In this document: piece after piece, positions 25,236 through 36,938 of the stretch | Numbering within the stretch: the stretch's first letter is position 1 | Layout: each line of letters begins with the position of its first letter | Assembly (NCBI RefSeq): GCF_047663525.1 | Contig: NC_092593.1 | Coordinates: 30,778,501-30,842,500 of the forward strand | DNA length: 64,000 nucleotides | Reading direction: 5' to 3' | From: Anas platyrhynchos | Taxonomy: Eukaryota; Chordata; Aves; Anseriformes; Anatidae | Made by a program: the position numbers and the translations under genes | The notes under the pieces: generated by a model | Databases searched by the model: none | What the model saw: only the letters and a program-made list of their open reading frames with translations | What the model was told of the DNA's origin: nothing

Positions 25236-28200
25236 GTGGGAACCAGATGATGTGTTTTATGAAAATTTTCATAATTTGAAAAGAAATTTGAGGTAAAATT
25301 TGTTTTCCTTCTATGTCAAAATGGACTATCAAATTTCCAATTTGCCTGCAAAGTGATTTTTAAAAATCATTCACTGATCAAAATTGTATTATATTGAATT
25401 ATATTTTATTATGATGATTTGAATTATGTAAACTTTCGTAAAACTTGAATGAAATTGACAAAACACTCTGATAAAATCAAAGCTGTAAACTTTGATAAAA
25501 TCTACCTTTACTGACGCAACACTCTCAAAAAGCGAGGTAGCTTCACAGAACTTAATTTCCCAGTTAAAAACTTCCTCATGAGAACTGTATAGACTAGCAC
25601 TAGTAACGTATGACATACAGTTCCTTCCCCCAAACCAACAGGTATTTCTCATTTCCTGGGGAAAAAAAACACACCACCAAAATAACAAAAGACACCACTT
25701 TTGCAGTTATGTAGCCTTTCTCATCTTGAAGATCTTCTTTTCGTATCTGCTATAGAAAACACAAGTCTCTTCAGGTAGGAGGGGGGTACCAACCAGGCTA
25801 CAATTTCCCAATGAGACAAACTTATTCATGATCCATTCTTTTGCTAATTCACTAGTTTTAGGAACTGAGTTATCGGGAGGAATTAATGTGGGTTTACTCT
25901 GAGCTGTCTCCTATGTTCCTTTTCCTCGACAGTTTTTAAATTAAAAAATGACCAGCTGTGATATCATGTTTTTGTTCGTTTCGAGCATTTCCTGTTTGCT
26001 TTTCGTAATTCCAATCTCTTGCTGTTCAGTTCTGAGCCAGCAGTTTGTTTTTATGAAGAGCACTTCATTGCATGCCTCATATGGACAGGCATTAAATCCC
26101 ATTGATATAGTTACCAGCCCACGTGAAACCGCTCCAGCCTTTGGGGAGGAGAAGAAAAAACATCTCTGAGATGTATGGAGGAGGTGGTTGTGGGGGCTAC
26201 CTTTGGAAAAGTGGAAGAAGTGTAAAGCCCTCTCAGTGACCAGAACCCACAAATGTTTTCTTTCCCAAATAGTCTGAAAATGTGGTAGCCAACAACTGAA
26301 GGCCTCCAAAAGGATGCATTTTAACCATTTTCTTGCAGAATATGTAAATGGGATGAACCAACATGTTGCTTGGGTCCTGTGTATCGGGAGGTAGGAAAAG
26401 AGCCCCATATACACGCTGACTGTATGCTCTCAAGGCAAAATGAGAAATTCAGACACTAAACAGTGGTTAATCACTGGTGATTTACCTCTTGTCTCTCTAC
26501 AAACGCCTTTATTGTCTCATTATAGCACCCAAGTCTGTGTTTGCTTGGGAGAATCAAGGGAAATAAGTCAAAGGGGACTGTGCTCTCATCGGCTTCCTAC
26601 CTCTACGTGGAAGGCATCAGGAGAAGGAAGATCCATCGCATTTGTTTGTAGACCTTGGAAAAAAGCCTGGGAGCAGCAGAATCCCAGGTGATCGGGGGCA
26701 AGCTTTTCCCTCGGAGCCAGAGTGAGGAAGAGATGGGAAATGTTCATCACGGGCCGCCCTTTCTTAGGGCTTTCCCATCTCACGGATTTTGTGTGTCGGG
26801 ATAATTCAAGATTCGCTGGAGCTTGCTTAAAGAAGATTGTGCTGGGAATCTCAGTCGGGGTCAAGGCAGACAGTTTGCTTTGGCAAGCGTGGTGTGAGCA
26901 TAGCTAGATGACTGGCTGACCACCGCCTTCGCCTCGCCTACGTATGATCCTGCCCATTTACCTTGGGCGATGGCCAGCAGTTCCTGCTAGACTCGTGTTA
27001 CGGGGCTGTGTTTGAACTCCTCTCCATCATCCAGGCACCCAGATGTGTGGCAGACGCAGACACGCACCGCGCTACAGATGCTATGCGTTGGCTGCAGCTG
27101 AGGTAAATATTATTTCTATACCATGATGAGGATGAAATAATATCTCTGGAGGATTTGGAAGAAAGATGGAAGAGACTTGGTTTGTCATGGTCTGCCCTTG
27201 GGCTCCTTTTCTTTGGAACACGTTTTTATACAACAAGAAATAAAACAGGAGAAGAAAACACAATCCGCTAATGAGGAGGATTTCAACCCGCACGCAAATC
27301 CTGGGCAGCTCCTTTGAGGAAAACAGAGCACGTTGTTTGTGATGGCATTCCCCACCAAAATGGCTCGGGGCCTGACTTGATGCTGAGGAGGAAATTCTGC
27401 ATCTCCAGAGCTGAAAGGTCTGCACGCTTTCATCCCTTGCCTCCACCGGTTCCCACGCACGCCTTGCTGAGGGATGGAGGGAGGGAGAGGGTGGTGCATA
27501 GCAAGGAGATAAACTGGACCTCGGGATGCTCCACCTCTGGAGACCATGAGCCTACATGACACAGCAACGTGAGAGCAGCACAGCCAAGCCATGCAAAAGG
27601 AGAGGGGCACATGTTGCACTTACTTATTTTACAGATTGCTGCCCATGCAACGATGCTTGCTCTTGAATTGCACCCAGCTGCTGATCTCCCCAGCTCCTGC
27701 CTGGGATAAGGTTTCCCTTCTCTCCCCCTTGTTTTCCCTGTGCTATTAGGATTGCTGCCTCCCCCTCGCCTCACCTCTGAGGAGCTCACAGCTGCTCAGC
27801 CCCAGATTACACAGAGCCCGACACCGGGGGTCCTCAGCCTGGAGGGGACAGTAGGAAAATACAGACTAAGGTAATTGGTAAAACCTCATCCATAAATTAG
27901 AAGTTCAGGCTTGCAGCTCATGTTTTTGAACTCTAAGCACATCTGTTTTCTCTGCCAAAGGCTCTCATTCTAGTAGGAAAACTATAATAATGTCAAAATC
28001 CTATTTAACGGGGAAAAAAGAGAATGCGGCAGGAGCGTGAGGTCACTTTGGATCATATTTCTTGCCCCATACCTGGTGCTGTGTGTCATATCCAAAGCAC
28101 ATCACAGCCACAGGAGGACCCTGTCTCTGTCCCCATCCCTGTCCCCATAGGCAGCTGTGCCATGGGGATCAAGAGGTAACCAACACCACAACAATGTGCC

Positions 28201-30479
28201 CTTTTTACCCCCTTCCTCTCTTACCTCTGTGTAAACATACTAAATTACCTGTGACAGCCCATGCCAAGTTTGTAAACAGGGTTTTCTGAAGAAGAGACTG
28301 AGGTGTGCCTTGCTGTGAAGGCAGCCAGGGGAAAGGGGAGGGTGTTTTGTGGTTCCCCCTGCCAGATGTGCTCTTCTCCCCTTTCCAGTGCATCCCTCCT
28401 AAAGTTACCCACTGCGAGTAATGCTTTCTCCTCACCCACGTCTTTCTAAAAAGAAATGAGAAAAAAAAAAAAAAGAGAAAAGAGGAAAACTTCCTGGGCT
28501 GCCCACCCTTTAAATTAAACAGGAGCAGGTCACAACCCTTGCTTTGACCCCATCCCCCTATTTACAACTGTGCTCTTGGAGCTGGGACACTCAGCACCAA
28601 AAGTCCCTCACAGTCCGGGCTGTAAAGCACCCCTGCTTACACCCCTTTTTCCCTAAGCATCTAAAGCATGGGGGGGCTTTTCCACACCCTCTCCTGGTCC
28701 TCACCCTCCCAGCCCTGTGAAACCTGAGTCAGGAGCTCAGGTTTTTTCACGCTTCCCATCTCCTCGCTGAGCAAAGCAGCTGTGGGCTCTCCATCAGGGA
28801 CCTCAGAGGCGAGGGATCCACCGAGGAAAATTTTTTTGTATCACCCAGGAAAACACCCGCAGGCAGGGCTTTGCAGGAGCTGCTCTCTGGAAATGCTAAA
28901 AAATGCTCAAAGGCAGGAGGTTACATTGAGGTTACGTTGTCGTCACACCTCCGACATCTTGACAACTGCAACGCATTAGATCACTTTGAGCAACTTTGTC
29001 AAAAAATGGCCTTTTAAAGGAGAAAAAAAAAAAAAAAGACAAAAAAAGACACGCTCGAATTTGTGGCTTGATGTAAATTTTTCGATTGGAAATATTGCCT
29101 TTTGGGGGGAACTTTTCAATTCTTTTATTTAAATGTTCACACAAGTTGTGAAAAAGCCTGAAAATCAATTTCAAAACTGAGCTGGAAAACCTCCTCTCAG
29201 GCAGATCCGTTTCCCAGCTTGTTCACCACCACTAATAACATGTGCCTTTCTAGCCCCGATCGTCTTAAAAGCCCAGACAACTTGAGATACCATGCTTCAG
29301 CATGGTCCTTAACTGGAAATAGAAGTAGCCATGCATTTCCCATCAAAGAGACTGCTGCTGGAAATGTTTCATTGCTGTAATTTTCTGCCTGTAAATGTTG
29401 GATTTGCCCCATACCCCTTTTCATTTTAAAAAGGGTTGGTGGTACAAATAGTCTCTCATCCCTGAAGTAAATGTCTCAAGGGCTGGAAGGCAAAGTTAAA
29501 AGCCCTTCCAAGATCTGTGAGGGCACCGTCTCTAGCTTGGAAATTGCTCACAGGCAAGGCAGTTTTCACCACGTCCATCAAACTTCATTGAAAATCAAAT
29601 GCAGAAAGATGCCTTAAATGCTACTTAGGGGCAAGGCACGGAAATTAGTGCCTGTGTTTGCTCCTGCTGCTTGTGGGGCTCAGTGGCTATGGGTTTGATG
29701 TCCTGGCTCCAGTGGGGAGACGCAGTCCTTCCCTGAGCAAGTGGCACCGCCGCCCCCACGAGGTCCCCTCCAGCTCTGGGATCGTGCATTTCTCTGGCAT
29801 CCAAAGCTGAATCAGTGCTAACACATGCTGCTATTTGGTCTTATTTATTACTATTACTTGACATCCAAAATAAACAACGCCTGAGGTCCTTCCACCCCTT
29901 GCCCTGCGCGATGCTTTGCACGGGAGTGGTGCTTGTGCTGGGACCGGGCTCCCCACACGGGGACCGATATCCCCCAGGCTCAGCAGGCAATGACAAATCA
30001 CCTGGCATGGGCAATGCCTTTCAGCTGAGCCCTAACCTGTTTAGTCTAAGGGGCAGAGCGAGCTGAAGGGAAAGGCTGGTTGGCAGGTCTGGTTTAAACA
30101 GCGCAACCCAGCCATCCCCTGTCCTCCTCCGCAAATAAATCACAGTTCAAAGGAGCTGGCGTTGCGGCAGCTGGGATATTGCAGCCAGGCAGCAGAAGGC
30201 GATATGTGCTTCCAACCCATCCTTCACCCCTCTCAAAACGCACAACAAGGAGCAGAAAGGCCAGCACAAGTAGGTCTCAGCCCTGGGTGCACAGAGCAAT
30301 GACTCGATGGGCAACTGTGGGCATGGGGAAAGGGAGGGGGGCAGGAATGGGAAAAGCCATGGGAGCAGGACTCTGGCTTGCTGGCTCTAATGACGCTAGT
30401 CAATGCCAAAGGGCAGCTTGATAGATTTAATTTATTGCTAGTCCTGCCCGACATAATCTCTGAGAAGAGAAGTGCCACT

Positions 30480-30720
30480 TTTAGTTTGTATATCTTTCAC
30501 TGACATGTATATTTAGCACTCATTAACCACTTACCTTGGGCTAATAACTCAACTTGTTGTTCCAAATTCTATGTTTCTTTATTTGCATGAGCTCTAAAAG
30601 CCAACAAGAACATTTCTGACAGATTAAGTTCAAATTTCTGTGAAGGTTCACTATAGCCTTTTGGTTTATTTGTACAGTATTTTCCATGTTTTTTCAAAGA
30701 TTAGTCATTATGAAACCATC
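30480..30720. promoter_or_regulatory. AT-rich block with octamer motif, candidate regulatory element
   Basis: A non-periodic AT-rich block containing a perfect POU octamer (ATTTGCAT at 30581-30588), TTGTT and ATTA-type cores. It resembles conserved non-coding DNA by composition only. Confidence 0.25.
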
Positions 30721-30806
30721 TCATTGCCTTAAACCTGTAAACAATTCCTACCCATTTCAGCTAAAAGCAAGTTCAGAATGTCAAAAATCAGTTGCTTTTT
30801 ACAAGG

Positions 30807-30811
<5 letters not shown>

Positions 30812-30841
<30 letters not shown>

Positions 30842-30861
30842 CAGCTACAACAATAATAATA
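30812..30861. repeat. A26 homopolymer followed by AAT/AAG repeat
   Basis: 26 consecutive A, then agcaacagctac, then AAT and AAG triplets. No processed pseudogene or SINE body precedes it. Confidence 0.9.
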
Positions 30862-33787
30862 AGAAGAAGAATATTACATCTGGGTGCTTTTACCAAGATG
30901 ACAGCAACTAATTTTGCTGTTTCTGCCCAAATCCTTTACTGCTGTAATGTATAGGTGCTATCATAGTTTTATTCTAGATTAAATGGCCTGCTGATTTCTT
31001 TTCTATTTAATCTCTGCCAGCACCTGAACTCCCAGGGATGATGGGAGCTGAGGCGAATAGCTCTTGCATACCTTTAAAAAAAATATTTAAGTACACTGCA
31101 GTGCTTAAGGACTTGCTTATACCTGAGAGTGAATTTTCAGTGAGATGTAAGCCACGGTGTCAAACCAATGCAGAGAGGATTAGGGCTGTTTCCTGGAAAA
31201 CCACCTGCAGCAGGTGGGCAGTGGGTTTTGTCGGCACCGGCAGCAGCGTGGTCATGTTGGGGAATCCCCAATTGTGTGCATGCAAAGCTGCCTCGACGGG
31301 ATTTCCTGCCTGCACAGGAACAAAAATCAGGGTGAGAAGTCAAAGCAAATGCAGACTGAACACCTGGGGTTTTCCCTATAAGTGCAAACCCAATTTGGCT
31401 CGCGGCCGAACCCAAACCAGAGCCATCAAGTGCAGGAGTTAAATAATATTTTAATGGCTCTGCATCACCCAGATTTGGTGCAAACCCCACGTGATGTCTC
31501 CAGGCTCAAAGCTGGTGGCTCCTATTCTGGGTTGTGGACAACCTGGGGAGGTGCTTGGGCAGGAACCCACTGGGGCTCTGAATTTCCTCCGCCTGCCTTA
31601 GGGGAGCTCTTTGATTTTGGCAGATCGGCAAACTTTTCCAGGAAGTGTTTTGTGGTTGGGTTTGGGTAGTTTGTTTGTTTTTAAGTTATTTTATTTCCGC
31701 CATTCAGCTGTAGAAATGAGGGATGTTGCACATGTACAAGGAATCCTCTGCGGAGTGCAGGGAAACAATAAACAGCCCAGGCTGGGTCGGAAATGGAAAA
31801 CCCAACCCAGAAAACTGAGAAGTGAAGCATTCAGCCTTGGGGAAGGTCTCTCCCTCTGCTGTAGGACACTAGGAGCAAAACTGGCACCAGGCATGGGGAA
31901 GGATGGAAGCAAAACTCCCCAACCCCTGTGAGAAGGCTGGAGAGGTGTGAAACCCTCGGGCTGCACAGCAATCCCTGCCCCCGGGATCCCGTCTGCAGAG
32001 AGGGTTTTCAAGTCGTGTAGTGCTAATTTGTGGTTTTGAGGAGAAACTATTGGAAAATAGAGTAGCGGCATGAATCCAAGCCAAACTTGCTAATTTTGGC
32101 TGATCTTCCCTTTTCTGAGTTCCAATTACAGTTACATTTTGGGTATTTTTGTTTGAAAACATGGAACTCAGACATAAGAAAAAAAATGAATTAGATTATG
32201 AGGATTTCCGCTGACTACTATGGCCTAATACAACCGAGTTTCGCACAGCACAAGGACAGGATATCTCCACCACCACCACCACCGCAATTTTTGTTCTGAT
32301 ACTGAATTATATGTTTCATATTGATACTGGGCTGAAGAGGTAAAAATCAAATTAGAGTGTCAGGCACCACAACATTTGAATTTAGACAAATTAAGAATTA
32401 GTTTCACATGTAGCATGTTCAAAACCAGCCTCTACATGAGGTCAGCTGCCTCGTCACAGGAGAAATCCCAGAACATTTAAACTCACTTTACGTTGACATA
32501 GGACAGGAAAACACCCCTTCTGATTTATTTATTTTTTTAATTATTATTATTTTTTATTTTTTGATATGGTTTAATGTGAATGTAATGACTGAAATCCTTG
32601 TAAGCACTGAGGCGTTTATGAGAGCTGGGGAATTCATGTTCAACCCTTTGGGGTTTTTTTTTGGAGTTAGGTTACTGATCTCTGCACAGACTCAGGAGCA
32701 AAGCTTCCTGTGCCCATGCGTGGGCTGGTGGCTGGATGCCCTGGGTGGCCAAGTCGTGGTGGGTATGTGTCCTTGGTGCGGTGCCTCGTGGCAGCCAGCA
32801 GGCATGGGGACACGAGCTCCTCTCTGAAAGCACAGCAGCTGAACTCCATGGTTGTTGGACTCAAGGTTAAGTCTGCATCTGCTCATCGAAAACAGATTTA
32901 AGACGCAGACGTAGGATGCGCCGAGATGGCAGGAATATCAAATCTGCTCAGGGAAGGGTCATTTTCCATAACACCTGCTTGTTATTGTCTTCTACTCAGC
33001 GTGGAGTCCTTTTACAACCTTGTGTTTGGGAAGCTTGGCTGGGCTGCCAAAAAAAACAGAGGGAATCACTCTTTTATGAGCCGTCCCTTCCTCCCTTTTA
33101 TGTTGTTAGGAATTTCCCCGTGTGTATCTCTTTCACAAATTCCTTTTAATTATGTTGCATCCAAGCGAACGTAATCCATCCCAGTTTGGCTTCTCTAATA
33201 TTAGCAAATGGAGCTCTTGGTCTCCTCTTCTCTCTCATTTATTTTTAGGGTTTCCAATACATCAGCCCAGCGGCCTGCAGAAGAAAAACAATCTCGGGCG
33301 AGAACCAATTATCACTGCTGCCCGTTCTGGCTGGAAGGAGATGTTTACCTTGAATTCCTCTTAGTTGTGGATTTTTGATTAAGAAGCAGCAACACATCTG
33401 CTGAACTCACACATGAGAACTGGGGAGAGGTGTTACTGCACGCAGCTAACACCCACCCTGGGTGAAAGACTGTCTTCACAGCTAGGGCAGCAGAGCCGTA
33501 GGTCTATGGGTGAGATAAGGGGTCGATACGGCACTGACTTAAAAGCGTAATGTTGGCATCTCAGCACTGTGTCACTGTGACATCTGAGACTGCAGTAAAC
33601 ACTGAGCCGAGGAAAAAAAGAGCTGGTTGAACACTTTCCAAGGGAGTGATTTATTTTTTTTATTTTTTTTTCCCCCTGTGGCAAACTCCCCTTTGTCAAA
33701 ACGAAAACTTTCCAGGAGAAAAATTAGCTTATAAAGATTTTGGTCAAATCGTTCATTTGTTTGCTTCCAAATGTCTTTTTAATGAAG

Positions 33788-33935
33788 TCATAGAGCCATA
33801 TCAGATTTTGTGAAAGTCAGAATGAAATCAAGATGTATCCATTTTGCCAATAAATAGGGCTGGAAACGAAGGCAAGAGATTATACAGTCCATTCTCTTGC
33901 CTCTACATGGGATCAAGTATTTCCAGGATCTGCAT
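33788..33935 (-). mobile_element. ancient CR1/L3-type LINE 3' remnant
   Basis: agggctggaaacgaaggcaa, gagattatacagtccattct and catgggatcaagtatttcca follow the pattern of the antisense 3' end of old amniote CR1/L3 elements (a 'gggctggaaggaacctcgagaggtcatctagtcca...caggaccaagta' phrase). Upstream, tgaaagtcagaatgaaatca resembles a second CR1 phrase, so two pieces may abut. Recognised by eye only. Confidence 0.45.
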
Positions 33936-35025
33936 AAAATACCAAGAAATGTTGATGCTCCTTGTTGATACCATGTTTTTATCCACTTCCCCACATTGTG
34001 ATCTGCCTTTTCACACTGCTTTGCTACTGCACATTAAATGCCCTCTGTTGCCTTCTAATTTTAGCCGCCCTGAATCAGAAATAGACAATTATAAACCTGC
34101 ACTGGAGCATCCCATCTGGCAGCACAGGCTCTTTTGCAAGATGCCTTCCTTCAATTTTCCTCTGGTCCCCAGCCCACGTTCTTGTCATGCTCTGGTCCTG
34201 ATGCCAGGCCAGATCCTGCCATGACCTTTCTGTGGCCTGTTCCTCACCCCCTTTCTCACTGGGGTTTTACAAGTCAACCCAGGAAGTAATTTATGGCAAT
34301 GCTGGAGAAAATCTATTATATCTATTAACTGTTTAAACTAGACGCGCACTGTTGCTGCTATTGGATCTGGCCAAAAATGGCAATTTAATGAAATCCAAAC
34401 ATTTTGGGAGAATGTATCTATTTCACCTACAGTTTAAACAGGAAATTATGGAAACATTTCCATCCCATATAGTCAAAATGTTTCCTTTTGACCACTACAT
34501 TAGTTGTTTTTCTACCACAACTATAGCATGCAGAGCAGTTGATGTTCAGATCTATATCTGATATTTTTCAGTATAAAAATCAAACCAAACAAAACATTTC
34601 AGCTTCATTGGTAATTTGCTCCCATTTGTACTTGGAAAAAGAAAGACACATATTCAAATGACTGCTTCCCTCAAGACAAATGCTTTTGAGAGAGCTTTTT
34701 CCTAACTTTAATGTTCAAAAGTGTCAAGGAAATCTGAGTCATTTGCCTGCTTTGAATCATACGGAATAAATGGGCTTCTCAATCCCCTGGGCTGTTTCAA
34801 AATCTCAGCCAGAGGCCTCTATTAATAACCCAGCTAACTCTTGTATGGCACTTTCTTGTCCCTGCCCTACAGATGGGAAAACAGCATGGCAGTGATCCTC
34901 CAAGGTCACCCAACAGCAGGGCTATGGCCAGGGCTCAGTCCTCCTGCTACCCATTGATGTCCTCCTTGAACCGACTAAAATGCATCATCCTCTTACACAA
35001 AAGCTTTTCTGCTAATGCTCACCAG
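33936..35025. other. intergenic, no gene seen
   Basis: AT-rich unique sequence without recognised repeats or exons. Confidence 0.65.

Positions 35026-35062
<37 letters not shown>
35026..35062. repeat. A37 homopolymer
   Basis: An uninterrupted run of 37 A. CR1 elements do not have poly(A) tails, and no other retrotransposed body is visible upstream, so a simple homopolymer expansion is the best reading. Confidence 0.92.
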
Positions 35063-35065
<3 letters not shown>

Positions 35066-35299
35066 GAAATTTCTTATGGAAATTTTCACGTGAAACCCGC
35101 TCCTTCCAGTTTAGAAATGTCTTTCTTGGAAAACTCTGTTTTTCCTGTAAGCAAGTTTGAAAATGTGAGGAAGTGAGTGTTAGCTTCCAGCTCTCCTCCT
35201 CCCCCACATTTCCCAATTAGAGAAGGGACTTCAGGCCCTACATATTTATGACTTGTAGTCTTTGCTTTTAGTAAGTGGCCAGCAGGGCCCCTTGTATGC

Positions 35300-35808
35300 A
35301 GCACTGATGAGCCTGCACCTTGAATATCATGAATATTTTGGGTCCCTCACTACAAGAAGGCTGTGGAGATGCTTGGCACATGAGGAGAAGAGTGAGGATG
35401 CTGGGAAGGGCCTGGAAATGAGGCGAGGGGCAGCTGAGGGAGCCAGGGTTGCTTGTTTTGGGGACGAGGAGGCAAGGGGAGGTCTCACGGCTCCTGCAGC
35501 TACTGAGAGGAGGCCATGGCTTGGTATTATGCATCTCTTCCCTCAGGCGGTGAGGGATGGGATGTGAGGCATGGCCTCAAGTTGTGCCAGTGGAGGTTTA
35601 AGTTGGACATTAGGAAGAATTTCTTCATGGAGATGGGGGCAAAGCATTGGAAGGGGCTGCCCAGGTGGAGACCCCATCTATGGAGGCATCTAAGAGTTGT
35701 GTGGATGTGGCACTGAGTGACGTGGTCTAGTGATGGGATGCTGTGGGTCAGACTGACAGATTTAATGATCCAGAAGGTCTTCTCCAACCAAAATGATTCC
35801 ATGATTGC
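35300..35808 (+). mobile_element. CR1 LINE fragment, diverged
   Basis: Forward CR1 copy covering the end of the reverse-transcriptase ORF and the 3' UTR. Recognisable parts are TTTTGGGTCCCTCACTACAA followed by GAAGG, GAGGCAAGGGGAGGTCTCAC, GGCCTCAAGTTGTGCCAGTG, TTAGGAAGAATTTCTTCATG, GGGGCTGCCCAGGTGGAGAC and the final TCTTCTCCAACCAAAATGATTCC. Many stops and small indels show it is inactive and older than the copy near 6.3 kb. Open frames across it on both strands are remnants or shadows of the element, not genes. Confidence 0.9.
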
Positions 35809-36859
35809 AAGCAATGCCCTGAGGCACCACTTATGTGAGCTCTGCTGCATGCTGGAGCAGCTGGTAAAGTGCCAGGGCACCCGGTACATTTGGGAAGCAT
35901 TGCCCAAAAGAGCCAGGACAGGATAACCTGGCTTGGTCACCAAGAGCTGCAAATTCAGCAGTGTCTGCAGGCTCAGGATGTGGCTCGCTGGTGGACAGTG
36001 GCCAGAGTTAACTTCTCGAGGGATATCCCTGATGTACAAGCAGAACTACGCATGCAGCTGCAGTTTTTGTCAGGCAGGGAGCAGCTCTCTGCCTGAGAAT
36101 CAACAAAAACGCGAGCCAAAGCTACGCGACTTATTTGCACGCTGGCAGCACAGGCTAATGCTAACTGTGCCAAGTGAGAGCTAGTAAAATCTTCAGGTTA
36201 CACCCCATTATCATGTGTTGTTGCAAGTGCCATGGCATGTTCTCCAAAACTTCGTGTTTTGAGAATGACAAAGTCCAATGAAGTCATCCTTTTAAACTCC
36301 CCTGCCTGCGAGGCCTGGTGCATTAGCCTTCACAGATCCAAGCCCCTAAGTCTCAGAGGGATAAAGAGGAAAACAACATCCTTATCCCTGAGAAACACAA
36401 AGAGCTCCAACCCCTTTCTGATCCATCTATCACCACGAGGAGATTCGGGTCTGGTTTCTCTCTGCTGGCTGTTGGAAGAGGCAAGAGCTCGGTGCTCGGT
36501 CTTTCCTGCGGCGTGGTGGGGAGTGCCACTTGGCTGATAGGGAAAATGGAGGGAGACCACTCCGGGGGATTTCTGTTACTGCTTTTTTAGCAGCTGCACT
36601 TGGAAAGCTGCTTTGGGTGTGCTGTGTTGGAACAAGCAGCCGGGGTGGCAAACAGGGACAGCTTGTCACTGATGCGACCATGCCCTCTGAAAAAGATGGG
36701 TCTCTCTGACCCCATCAGTGGGGACATCCTCACTTTATCTCCACTGCTGACAAGTCTCCAGGTGGCCACAAAATGGCCTTGTTTCTTGAGAATAAGATAG
36801 CCAAACAAGATCTTAGGAAACCAGACATTTTTTTTCTGTAGGCATACATGTACTCCCCT

Positions 36860-36938
36860 AATAGATAGATAGATGGATAGATGGATAGATGGATAGATGG
36901 ATAGATAGATAGATAGATAGATAAAGTAGATAGATAGA
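36860..36938. repeat. (GATA)n/(GATG)n microsatellite
   Basis: About 19 tetranucleotide units: GATA at both ends and alternating GATA/GATG in the middle, with one ATAAAGTA interruption. Confidence 0.95.

Larger units (their letters stand above)
25236..33787. other. intergenic, no gene seen
   Basis: Unique DNA. Low-complexity pieces: A-runs at about 28459-28474 and 29022-29036, A26 at 30812-30837 followed by an AAT/AAG repeat, CAC repeat at about 32267-32282, and T/A-rich stretch at about 32527-32563. No LTR, processed pseudogene or credible exon was recognised. Confidence 0.7.

Noticed and set aside
31038..31669. Overlapping + strand open frames of 134 and 95 codons
   Set aside because: Basic residue-rich, no recognised family, matched by an equally long antisense frame; typical of chance in this composition.
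35527..36039. 170-codon minus-strand open frame
   Set aside because: About half of it is the reverse of a decayed CR1 element; no independent signal.
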